Source: Microcaldota archaeon (GTDB lineage Archaea; Micrarchaeota; Micrarchaeia; Anstonellales; J096). From it: 22,041 nt of DNA. The notes below the pieces were generated by a model. It saw nothing but the letters and a program-made list of their open reading frames with translations, was not told the origin of the DNA and did no database searches. The stretch lies in assembly GCA_025058915.1 (NCBI GenBank), contig JANXEC010000004.1, positions 1 to 22,041 on the forward strand. Reading direction: 5' to 3'. How positions within the stretch are numbered: position 1 is the stretch's first letter; every line of letters starts with the position of its first letter. A program made the translations under genes and the position numbers. Below, in pieces: positions 1 through 6,713 of this stretch.

Positions 1-2
1 CT

Positions 3-47
3 AAGTACTGGGAAGAAAGAGAGAGAGTGTTGAGAGAATATAAATGA
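3..47 (+). CDS. 3' end of an unidentified protein (partial)
   Basis: The first bases read in one frame as a charged, probably helical C-terminus, KYWEERERVLREYK, followed by TGA at 45-47. Fourteen codons rich in Glu and Arg, with AGA used for Arg as in the rest of the window, suggest the tail of a real gene entering from the left. Nothing can be said about its function. It converges on the minus-strand tRNA gene, leaving 26 bp between them. An accidental open frame of this length cannot be excluded. Confidence 0.4.
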   Translation, partial: KYWEERERVLREYK

Positions 48-73
48 TAATTCAGTTCTGATCCATCTTTCAG

Positions 74-144
74 TGCGGCCACCGGGATTCGAACCCGGGT
101 CTTCAGCTTGGCAAGCTGACATCCTACCACTAGACTATGGCCGC
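74..144 (-). tRNA. tRNA-Gly (anticodon GCC)
   Basis: On the minus strand the sequence folds as a standard cloverleaf. The 7-bp acceptor stem pairs GCGGCCA with TGGCCGC. The T arm has the GGTTCGAATCC core. The 5-bp anticodon stem (TCAGC/GCTGA) closes the loop TTGCCAA, which gives anticodon GCC, hence glycine codons GGC/GGU. The discriminator base is A. CCA is not encoded and there is no intron. It lies directly downstream of the glutamine synthetase-like gene but has its own TATA box at 167-176, about 27 nt before the mature 5' end. Confidence 0.96.
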
Positions 145-166
145 TCTATTACCTATCCAACAATCA

Positions 167-176
167 GATTTTAAAG
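167..176 (-). promoter_or_regulatory. TATA box of tRNA-Gly
   Basis: Minus-strand CTTTAAAATC is centred about 27 nt upstream of the tRNA 5' end at 144, the usual archaeal TATA spacing. It overlaps the stop codon (171-173) of the upstream glutamine synthetase-like gene, so the end of one gene serves as promoter of the next. Confidence 0.6.
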
Positions 177-1475
177 GTATCTCTCATACTCAAGAGTTGG
201 ATTGGTCATGAACTCTTTGAATTCTTGGTTCTTAAGATCAATGTACTCGTTCAGTATATCAGTTGACATGAACTCTTTGAGATAGGATCTATCTGAGTCG
301 ATTGCTTCCAATACCTCTCTTAGTGTATCAGGTAATCTAGTTATCTTTCTCTCTCTTATTTCCCTATTACTCATCATCTTAGGACTTGTTGTTACTTCGT
401 AATCTAGAGGTGTTTTGTTCTTTACCCCATCATATCCTGCCCCCAATATAGCAACAAGAGATAGGATTGGATGTGCAGAACTGTCTGGAAACAGTAATGA
501 TATAGATCCTCTATCTCTCTTACTGATCTGAATAGCTACACCCATAGCAGAGGAATATGAATAGCACCTGAACATACCTTCATTCTGGAGTCTCCTGTAT
601 GATGCTATCGATGGATTCGTGAATAGCATTATACTTAGCATGTGTTCCAGTATTCCTGCCACGAAATATCGGATTTTCTCTTTCAATTCCCCATTCTCTA
701 TGAAATCACCAGATATCTTGATCTCTAGTGTATTACCTCTCTGGTTTGTGAAGAGGTATGGCGAGTAGCTGATGTGTAGATTAGATAGATTCCCCATGAC
801 TCTTGAGATGTATTTCATATCAAGAATTGCCTGAGCAGCTCTGATAGGATCCATATGATCGAACACTATCTTGTGTTGTGATGTAGAATAGGAATGGTAG
901 TGTGCATCTGTTTCGTATCCAAATGTTCTGAGATCTCTGACGAGTTGTTGCCTAACTCCTGAATATATATCAGATGGATATGATGAGAATATATTCTCTT
1001 TCTGAGGGAAGAAGCTTGTGTTCCACTTCCCTTCCTTCGTATCTATATTCACCACAGGACCCTTGTCTTTCATCATCCTATCGACATTTACATTCTCAAG
1101 CACATAGAATTCCACTGATGGTTGAACGAGCATCTCTATACCAATCCCTCTCAACCTGTCCACAACCTTCTCGAGACCCAGGAACATATCTATCTCACTT
1201 ATCCTGTCTCCCTGAACCAATCTTGACATGAACCTAGCGGTAAGAGCATACCATGGCAGAACCTGATAGGTGTTTAGCATCGGTCTGAGAGCAACATCCT
1301 CACCGAATAGCGAATTTAGATCTCTGTGGAAATATCCATAATCCAGAATCCCTGCCTCTATCCTGTTTCTATTAACAAATATCTCCTTGATCTCACCGAA
1401 AATGTTTGGGAATTGTAAGGATATGTATTCTATTCTATCGGAATCCATTCTTCTCTTTATATCCTCTAGGTCCAT
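171..1475 (-). CDS. Glutamine synthetase family protein, probable pseudoenzyme
   Basis: The 434 residues match the type I glutamine synthetase fold along their length. Landmarks are the PMLNTYQVLPW segment (65-75), VEFYVLE (121-127), SQHKIVF (199-205), NLHISY (232-237), NPSIASYRRL (287-296) and FPDSSAHP (329-336). In true GS six side chains hold the two metals. By motif alignment only two remain here, E122 (E131 in Salmonella numbering) and H234 (H269). E129 is S120, E212 is S195, E220 is K202 and E357 is S326. The DGSS ammonium-site motif and the substrate Arg of ExRxPD are also gone. I infer a protein that no longer makes glutamine and may have a binding or regulatory role. The start at 1475 lies 27 nt from a shared TATA box, which fits a leaderless mRNA. 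A very divergent ligase with another substrate remains possible. Confidence 0.85.
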   Translation of the reverse strand: MDLEDIKRRMDSDRIEYISLQFPNIFGEIKEIFVNRNRIEAGILDYGYFHRDLNSLFGEDVALRPMLNTYQVLPWYALTARFMSRLVQGDRISEIDMFLGLEKVVDRLRGIGIEMLVQPSVEFYVLENVNVDRMMKDKGPVVNIDTKEGKWNTSFFPQKENIFSSYPSDIYSGVRQQLVRDLRTFGYETDAHYHSYSTSQHKIVFDHMDPIRAAQAILDMKYISRVMGNLSNLHISYSPYLFTNQRGNTLEIKISGDFIENGELKEKIRYFVAGILEHMLSIMLFTNPSIASYRRLQNEGMFRCYSYSSAMGVAIQISKRDRGSISLLFPDSSAHPILSLVAILGAGYDGVKNKTPLDYEVTTSPKMMSNREIRERKITRLPDTLREVLEAIDSDRSYLKEFMSTDILNEYIDLKNQEFKEFMTNPTLEYERYL

Positions 1476-1496
1476 AGTACTAGATTACAGAGATAA

Positions 1497-1507
1497 TCTT
1501 AAAAACA
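1497..1507. promoter_or_regulatory. Shared bidirectional TATA box (GS-like / SOD)
   Basis: The only A/T-rich box in this 52-bp intergenic region has the core TTAAAAA at 1499-1505. Its centre is 26 nt from the superoxide dismutase ATG (1528) and 27 nt from the minus-strand GS-like ATG (1475). One box can therefore place a start of transcription on each ATG, giving two leaderless messages. Confidence 0.6.
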
Positions 1508-1527
1508 CTAGCATTCAAAAGTATATC

Positions 1528-2106
1528 ATGCGAGTATCTTTACCTGATCTTCCATACGATTACAATGCTCTGGAGCCTGTAATAAGCAGAGAGATTATGG
1601 AATTACATCATAAGAAACATCATCAGAGCTATGTAGATGGGGCTAACAGAGCCCTCGAGAAATTAGAGAGATACAGAAAAGGGGAGGTTGATATAGATGT
1701 TAGAGCTGTACTGAGAGATCTGTCTTTCCATCTGAATGGGCATGAGCTCCACTCTCTGTTCTGGAACATCATGAGACCTCCAAGAGAGAACAACTCACCT
1801 GATGGAAAGATCAACACTCTGATACTATCAGAATATCCAAGCGTCCAAGCTTTCCAGAGAGAATTCAGTGAGACTGCAAAGAGTGTTGAGGGATCTGGTT
1901 GGGCTGTAGCAATACTATACAATAGATCCATCCAGATACTGACTGTGGAGAAACACAATCTCATGCACGTGGCAAACTCAAAGGTAATTCTTGCAATAGA
2001 TGTCTGGGAACATGCGTATTATCTACAGTACAGAAACAACAGATCATTGTATGTTGACAATTGGTGGAAGTTAGTGAATTGGGATTATGTGAATAGATCC
2101 ATATGA
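1528..2106 (+). CDS. sod: Superoxide dismutase [Fe/Mn]
   Basis: This protein of 192 residues converts superoxide to oxygen and hydrogen peroxide in the cytoplasm. All four family metal ligands are in place: H27 (ELHHKKHHQSYV), H75 (NGHELHSLFWN), D158 and H162 (IDVWEHAYYLQY). The second-sphere Tyr is Y35. Length and N-terminus (LPDLPYDYNALEP) are typical of the iron/manganese family; I do not assign the metal. An open frame extends upstream to 1387, but that would run into the GS-like gene on the other strand. The ATG at 1528 lies 26 nt from the TATA box and starts the conserved domain, so it is preferred. The stop overlaps the gatD start as ATGA, implying coupled translation. Its presence suggests exposure to oxygen. 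Confidence 0.96.
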   Translation: MRVSLPDLPYDYNALEPVISREIMELHHKKHHQSYVDGANRALEKLERYRKGEVDIDVRAVLRDLSFHLNGHELHSLFWNIMRPPRENNSPDGKINTLILSEYPSVQAFQREFSETAKSVEGSGWAVAILYNRSIQILTVEKHNLMHVANSKVILAIDVWEHAYYLQYRNNRSLYVDNWWKLVNWDYVNRSI

Positions 2107-3281
2107 AACGTATAAAATTCAGATGGAGAGATAGGGAGAGAGAGGGAATACTTGTAAATGATACTGGAGAGTTCCTAGAGATCAAGCTGAAGAACGGATA
2201 TAATATTGTGCTAGGCAGAGAGGAAGTTGAGCTGATAGAGGAGGAGAATATTCAGACACACAGACCTGAAATAGTCGAGGAGAATGGGGAGTATAGTGTG
2301 ATAATGACTGGAGGTACTATCATGTCTAGAGTGGATTATGTAACAGGAGCTGTGTATCCATCCTATGATCTCAGTGGGATCATACAGAGACCTAGCAAAA
2401 AGATATTCCTGAGTGAGATCAAGTTCAGTGAGGCCATGGAACCAAAGGATTGGCAGGAGATCTCTCAGCTCTGTTACAGAGAGTTGAAAGATGGTAAGAG
2501 AGTTATAGTTCTACATGGAACAGATACCATGACATACTCTGCGTCTGCGGTTGCATTTGCTATTAGAGACATGAACAGTCCTGTTGTGTTTGTCGGTGCT
2601 CAGAGATCAAGTGACAGACCTAGCAGTGATCAGAATCTAAATATCAGAGGGGCATTTGCAGTGGCAGATACTGACATAGGGGAGAGTGTGATCGTAATGC
2701 ATGACACTCTCAGTGATAGATCTGTAGGTATATTCAGAGGAGTTAGAACCAGAAAATCTCACAGCTCTAGGAGAGATGCATTTAGAGCCATAGGGCAAGG
2801 GAAGATAGGTAGAATTCTCTATCCTGAGGAGAAAGTTGTTATAAATCAGAATTACAGGAAGATATCTGAGTTAGGTGAGTTGAAGAATAGGTTCAGCTAT
2901 GATGTAGGGATTCTATATTTCTATCCAGGTATGGGTGAAGATGTTCTAGAATATTTCGCACAGAGGTTCAAGGGAATTGTACTGGTAGGTACAGGGTTAG
3001 GTCATGTGTCACCTAAGTTGATTCCAAAGATAGGTGAACATAGAGACAAGATATTTGTTATAACGACTCAGACTATAGAGGGAAGAGTGAATCTGAATGT
3101 CTACAGAACAGGGAGAGAGATTCTGAATGCTGGGGTTCTGGGGAATCTTACAGACATTCTACCTGAGGTAGCATACGTGAAACTGAGTTGGATGCTTGGG
3201 AATAACATTCCCAGGGAGAGTTACAGTGAAAACATAGTAGGAGAAATAACCGAGAGATCTATCTATTCATCAGGAGCATAG
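2103..3281 (+). CDS. gatD: Glutamyl-tRNA(Gln) amidotransferase subunit D
   Basis: GatD is the asparaginase-like subunit of the archaeal GatDE complex. It releases ammonia from glutamine so that GatE can convert Glu-tRNA(Gln) to Gln-tRNA(Gln). The 392 residues show a small N-terminal beta-rich domain (about 1-50), then the asparaginase catalytic motifs: MTGGTI (68-73, nucleophile T72), HGTDTM (138-143, T140 and D141) and RKSHSSRRDAF (217-227, K218). The GatD-like tail VAYVKLSWMLG is also present. GatE is not in this window. The ATG overlaps the sod stop codon. The 3' end overlaps the convergent ndk gene by 19 nt. The gene implies that glutaminyl-tRNA is made indirectly, which makes the nearby inactive-looking GS homologue more notable. 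Confidence 0.95.
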   Translation: MKRIKFRWRDREREGILVNDTGEFLEIKLKNGYNIVLGREEVELIEEENIQTHRPEIVEENGEYSVIMTGGTIMSRVDYVTGAVYPSYDLSGIIQRPSKKIFLSEIKFSEAMEPKDWQEISQLCYRELKDGKRVIVLHGTDTMTYSASAVAFAIRDMNSPVVFVGAQRSSDRPSSDQNLNIRGAFAVADTDIGESVIVMHDTLSDRSVGIFRGVRTRKSHSSRRDAFRAIGQGKIGRILYPEEKVVINQNYRKISELGELKNRFSYDVGILYFYPGMGEDVLEYFAQRFKGIVLVGTGLGHVSPKLIPKIGEHRDKIFVITTQTIEGRVNLNVYRTGREILNAGVLGNLTDILPEVAYVKLSWMLGNNIPRESYSENIVGEITERSIYSSGA

Positions 3282-3721
3282 ATAAAGAACCTGTCCCTGT
3301 CCCAATTAATGATCTCTTCATCTCTAAAGAAAAGTTTTATCTCCCTGTTTGCTGCATCGATACTATCACTTGCATGGATTATGTTTCTGGAGAAACTGTT
3401 CGATAAGTCTCCTCTTATAGTTCCAGGGGCTGCTCTCCTCGAGTTTGTCGCTCCAACCATAGTTCTCACAACCTCCACTACTTCCTTACCCTCTAGTACC
3501 ATTGCCACTACAGGTCCTGAGGTAATGAATTTCTCAAGATCTGGATAGAATGGTTTGTTCAGATGTGCCTCGTAGTGTCTCTTAGCCATCTCTGGAGTGA
3601 TCCTAAGCATCTTCATCCCAACTATCTTGAGCCCTTTTCTCTCGAACCTTGAGATCACCTCACCTATCAATCCTCTCTGTACTCCATCTGGTTTGATCAG
3701 TATCAGAGTTCTCTCTGTCAT
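3263..3721 (-). CDS. ndk: Nucleoside diphosphate kinase
   Basis: NDK moves the gamma phosphate from ATP to other nucleoside diphosphates through a phosphohistidine. The protein begins TERTLILIKPDGVQRG and carries the active-site motif NIIHASDS, with the catalytic His at residue 116. Conserved RRAAPGTIRGD precedes it. At 152 residues it has the normal family length. A start four codons upstream (3733) is open, but ATG at 3721 overlaps the L24e stop as ATGA and begins the family N-terminus, so it is preferred. It is the last gene of the L7Ae-S28e-L24e-ndk cluster common in archaea, and its end overlaps gatD on the other strand by 19 nt. Confidence 0.97.
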   Translation of the reverse strand: MTERTLILIKPDGVQRGLIGEVISRFERKGLKIVGMKMLRITPEMAKRHYEAHLNKPFYPDLEKFITSGPVVAMVLEGKEVVEVVRTMVGATNSRRAAPGTIRGDLSNSFSRNIIHASDSIDAANREIKLFFRDEEIINWDRDRFFIYAPDE

Positions 3722-3876
3722 GATCTCGACCATTTCATATCTTTAGGATCTCTGTTCAGCCTCAGCATGTTTCTCCTGCACTTAGATGAATCGAATGAAT
3801 ACATCTTACCATTTGAGGTGAAATATATTATTCCTCTACCCAGAGCTATCTCTCTGCCGCAGAAGGAACATTTCAT
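3718..3876 (-). CDS. rpl24e: 50S ribosomal protein L24e
   Basis: This short gene encodes 52 residues: it starts MKCSFCGREIALGRG, has SSKCRRNMLRL in the middle and ends DMKWSRS. The pattern and position (S28e, then L24e, then ndk) identify the small zinc-ribbon protein of the large ribosomal subunit. The family normally binds zinc by CxxC plus CxxxC. Here the first pair is C3 and C6, but the second half reads FDSSKC, so the third Cys is Asp (D29) and only C33 remains. Aspartate can ligate zinc, so the fold may persist. It starts 2 nt after the S28e stop and its stop overlaps the ndk start. Confidence 0.93.
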   Translation of the reverse strand: MKCSFCGREIALGRGIIYFTSNGKMYSFDSSKCRRNMLRLNRDPKDMKWSRS

Positions 3877-3878
3877 AT

Positions 3879-4094
3879 CTATCTCCTCTCCTCACGAGCT
3901 TCTCTCTCAGTCTCTCTCAGAACAACTTTCATCCCTCTATACACAGGTCCCTTGATGTTCCTGAGTATGGTTCTACCCTGATCTGGACCCTCGAGAATCT
4001 GAACCAGGCATTGATATATTTCTCCATACACTCCTGCTCTGGATTTTATCTCAATGATCTCTGCTAAGAATGCTCCTCCCTCTGTATCTCCCAT
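3879..4094 (-). CDS. rps28e: 30S ribosomal protein S28e
   Basis: This 71-residue protein belongs to the small ribosomal subunit. Family features are the AEIIEIKSRAGVYGEI strand region, NIKGPVYRGMKVVLRE and the diagnostic C-terminal signature ETEREAREERR. Length is normal for archaea. It lies between L7Ae (1 nt gap) and L24e (2 nt gap), the conserved archaeal order, and is surely part of the same transcript starting near 4456. Confidence 0.96.
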   Translation of the reverse strand: MGDTEGGAFLAEIIEIKSRAGVYGEIYQCLVQILEGPDQGRTILRNIKGPVYRGMKVVLRETEREAREERR

Positions 4095-4095
4095 G

Positions 4096-4443
4096 TTACT
4101 CTACCTTAGGTAATTTTGCCAGAAGTCGCTCTAACACATCTTTTGCCTTGCCTGGATCTATCACTGCCACTGATGATGCAGATACTCCCTTACCTGATGC
4201 TTTACCTAAATCATCTTTGCTCTTCACATATACAAGATGTATCCTCTTCTCCTTTGCCAGTTTAGGTAAATGGGCAACAATCTCAGGTGGATTTACATCC
4301 TCTGCCACTACCACTAGCTTTGCTGTACCTCTCTGGATTGATTTGGTTACTTCATTCACTCCTGCTCTGATCTTCCCTCCTGCATTTGATATTTCCTGAA
4401 GTACATTCAGTACCTCAGCCTTTACCTCATCGGGTACTTTCAT
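4096..4443 (-). CDS. rpl7ae: 50S ribosomal protein L7Ae
   Basis: L7Ae binds kink-turns in 23S rRNA and is also the core protein of archaeal box C/D and H/ACA guide RNPs. The 115 residues include the RNA-contact stretch AGVNEVTKSIQRG, then AKLVVVAEDVNPPEIVAHLP and the tail VAVIDPGKAKDVLERLL. A GTG three codons upstream (4452) is open. However, the ATG at 4443 has a good Shine-Dalgarno GAGGTG (4455-4450) six bases before it, and that motif contains the GTG, so 4443 is preferred. The TATA box at 4479-4486 predicts a leader of only about 13 nt. First gene of the ribosomal protein/ndk operon. Confidence 0.97.
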   Translation of the reverse strand: MKVPDEVKAEVLNVLQEISNAGGKIRAGVNEVTKSIQRGTAKLVVVAEDVNPPEIVAHLPKLAKEKRIHLVYVKSKDDLGKASGKGVSASSVAVIDPGKAKDVLERLLAKLPKVE

Positions 4444-4478
4444 AGTATACACCTCTGCATTTTATTGTTTGATTAGGA

Positions 4479-4487
4479 TTTAAAAAC
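4479..4487. promoter_or_regulatory. Shared TATA box (L7Ae operon / mre11)
   Basis: TTTAAAAAC is the only TATA-like box between these divergent genes. It lies about 26 nt before the plus-strand ATG at 4508, giving a leaderless mre11 message. Read the other way it predicts initiation near 4456, just in front of the GAGGTG ribosome-binding site of L7Ae. Confidence 0.55.
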
Positions 4488-4507
4488 TATCTATCCAAGT
4501 TATGTTT

Positions 4508-5584
4508 ATGAGAATAGGTATACTGTCGGATACACATATAGGATTGAATAGACCTCCGTTTCACAGAGAGATAAGTAGAAATTATGCACGAGCTATACAA
4601 GTACTTAAGGATTGTGACATGATAATTCATGCAGGTGATGTTTTTGATAGGAATGAGGTAAGGTTAGGGATGATGTATGAGCTCATGAAGCCTCTTGTAG
4701 ACAATGAGATAGGGATGTTCTATATCCTTGGTAATCATGACATAATGCGTACAAACACTAAGAGAGAGATAGATGAGTTTCGAGAACTCAGAGAGATCAG
4801 TAGGTATTTGTTAGGAGAACTGAGTGATGATAATAATGTAAGGGTGTTTACAGATGGGAATGTGAACATAATTGGGATAGACTATGACCATAGAAATGTT
4901 ATGGATAGAATTCAGAGAGCGTTGGATTTCAGGAAGAGTGGGTACATAAACATACTAGTTACCCATCAAGATCTCCTAATACCTGAAACAAACATGAATC
5001 CAGAGACAGCATTGGATCCAAAATACTTAGTATCACTTGAGGGTTTTGATCTGATCATAAATGGTCACATACACAGATCTCAGGTTATGAGAGATAAAAC
5101 TACTCTCCTAATTCCTGGTTCAACTGCAATCACAAGATATCAAAAGGATGAGCTCCAGGGACCTAAGTATGTTTATATTTACGACACATACACCAGAACA
5201 TTAGAGAATATTCAGATACCTGATCAGAGGCTAGGGGAAATAGTGTCTCTGAATGCTAGAGGGAAAAGTGTGGATGAGATATATGCTGAAATAGAACGAG
5301 TTCTAGAGAACCTTAGAGGTAAGATTGTGATCATTGATCTCGTACTGGATAGTCCTGTGAACGTGTCTAAGTATTCCAAAGAGACAGATGGTATAAAGAT
5401 CAATATCAAGATCCTAAAGGATCCTGATCAGACCCAGGAGACTGGAGATGAGATCGTAGTAGATATAGATACGGAAATGAGGAGAGATTGGAAGTATGTA
5501 TATTCATATGAGGAGTTGATTGAAATACTAGATAGAGAGGAAGGTATAGATAAGTTGATAGATATTATTTTAAAAAGGAAATAA
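4508..5584 (+). CDS. mre11: Mre11/SbcD-like DNA repair nuclease
   Basis: This calcineurin-like metallophosphoesterase resembles Mre11, the nuclease that trims DNA double-strand breaks with Rad50. All five phosphoesterase motifs are visible in the 358 residues: SDTHIG (7-12), GDVFDR (43-48), GNHD (75-78), VTHQ (151-154) and GHIHRS (186-191). The conserved GSTAITRY segment follows. The C-terminal 130 residues would be the capping and partner-binding region. ATG at 4508 is preferred to 4502 because it is 26 nt from the TATA box and gives the usual N-terminus (MRIGILSDTH). No Rad50, HerA or NurA gene adjoins it, so the partner must be elsewhere. A different SbcD-like role is possible. The next gene starts 7 nt downstream. 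Confidence 0.88.
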   Translation: MRIGILSDTHIGLNRPPFHREISRNYARAIQVLKDCDMIIHAGDVFDRNEVRLGMMYELMKPLVDNEIGMFYILGNHDIMRTNTKREIDEFRELREISRYLLGELSDDNNVRVFTDGNVNIIGIDYDHRNVMDRIQRALDFRKSGYINILVTHQDLLIPETNMNPETALDPKYLVSLEGFDLIINGHIHRSQVMRDKTTLLIPGSTAITRYQKDELQGPKYVYIYDTYTRTLENIQIPDQRLGEIVSLNARGKSVDEIYAEIERVLENLRGKIVIIDLVLDSPVNVSKYSKETDGIKINIKILKDPDQTQETGDEIVVDIDTEMRRDWKYVYSYEELIEILDREEGIDKLIDIILKRK

Positions 5585-5591
5585 TATTAGT

Positions 5592-6713
5592 ATGAAGGAA
5601 GTAGTTGTATTAGCTGCAGGATTATCTAAGAGGATGAGACCCTTTGAGCTCAAACCAACAATCAGAATAGCTGGTAAGACAATAATAGACAGAATATTAG
5701 AGAGTTGGAAGGGATATAGAATATACATAATCTACAGAGATGAGAGAATAAAAGATTACATCAAAACAGAGGGAATTAAGTTTATAGAACAGATAGATGA
5801 TATGCCTGGAACTGCAGGAGCTATATATTCTGCCAAGGATCATGTGAAAGGAGAGAGTTTCTTTGTAATATCTGCAGACCACGTTCTGGATCCAGAAATA
5901 TTCAGGAAGATCCAGAGCTCTGAACCAGACACGATTGTAGTGAAGAGAGTCAACAATCCTGAGAAGTATGGGGTGGTGATGTTGAACAACAACAGAGTTG
6001 TTGATATCGTTGAGAAACCTACCAATCCAAAGACCAATTTGGTGAACATAGGTATATATCACTTCAGTAAGAGAATATTTAATCAGATATCTAAGATAGA
6101 GATGTCCACCAGAGGAGAATACGAGATCACAGATGTGTTGATAGACAAAAATGCTATTGTTGTTGATAATGAGTTCTGGATGGATGTAGCATACCCTTGG
6201 GAGCTATTGGAGGCTACAAAGTATATCCTATCTAGAGAACCTGAGAGAAACCATGGGGAGTTGATAGGACATAATACTATAATAGGCAAAGTTATCATAG
6301 AGGAGAATGCACAGATAATCAATTCTACTATAGAAGGACCTGTTTACATAGGCAAGAATGTCAAGATAGGACCATATTCATACATCAGAGGCCCAGCAAG
6401 TATAGAGGAAGATAGTGAAATAGGTGTAGGTACTACTGTCAAGAATTCTCTCGTGATGCAAGGTACAAAGGCCAAGCATCTGAATTACATAGGAGATTCG
6501 GTAATAGGTAAACATGTGAATCTAGGTGCTGGTTCTGTGATCGCGAATCTGAGGTTTGATGAGAAGAACATTCTGCCTATGAACACTCGGAAGTTCGGTG
6601 CAGTGATAGGTGATAATTGTAAGACAGGGGTAAATAGTATGATAATGCCGGGTAGCATAATCCCAAGTAATACAATAATATATCCAGGACAGATCTACAA
6701 AAATGATCAGTAG
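5592..6713 (+). CDS. GlmU-like bifunctional sugar-1-phosphate nucleotidylyltransferase/acetyltransferase
   Basis: The N-terminal half (about 1-215) is a nucleotidyltransferase with a variant signature, AAGLSKRMRPFELKPT (8-23). ISADHV (94-99) carries the metal-binding Asp, and EKPTNP and FWMDVAYPWELLEA follow. The C-terminal part (about 225-373) is a left-handed beta-helix of hexapeptide repeats. It contains AKHLNYIGDSVIG (294-306) and LGAGSVIANLRFD (311-323), resembling the acetyltransferase site of archaeal GlmU-type enzymes. The likely product is UDP-N-acetylglucosamine for glycans, though other sugars cannot be excluded. The canonical GxGxR loop reads GLSKR, an unusual variant. It follows mre11 by 7 nt and overlaps the convergent 792-residue gene by 7 nt. 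Confidence 0.88.
   Translation: MKEVVVLAAGLSKRMRPFELKPTIRIAGKTIIDRILESWKGYRIYIIYRDERIKDYIKTEGIKFIEQIDDMPGTAGAIYSAKDHVKGESFFVISADHVLDPEIFRKIQSSEPDTIVVKRVNNPEKYGVVMLNNNRVVDIVEKPTNPKTNLVNIGIYHFSKRIFNQISKIEMSTRGEYEITDVLIDKNAIVVDNEFWMDVAYPWELLEATKYILSREPERNHGELIGHNTIIGKVIIEENAQIINSTIEGPVYIGKNVKIGPYSYIRGPASIEEDSEIGVGTTVKNSLVMQGTKAKHLNYIGDSVIGKHVNLGAGSVIANLRFDEKNILPMNTRKFGAVIGDNCKTGVNSMIMPGSIIPSNTIIYPGQIYKNDQ

Noticed and set aside
974..1231. Plus-strand frame of 85 residues within the GS-like gene.
   Set aside because: It is antisense to a clear family member, with Ser/Pro/Leu-rich content typical of reverse-frame shadows.
4440..4460. A six-codon upstream frame (MQRCIL) whose TGA overlaps the L7Ae start.
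   Set aside because: The TATA box predicts a start near 4456, inside its ATG, so it would not be in the transcript. The same sequence is better explained as the GAGGTG ribosome-binding site.
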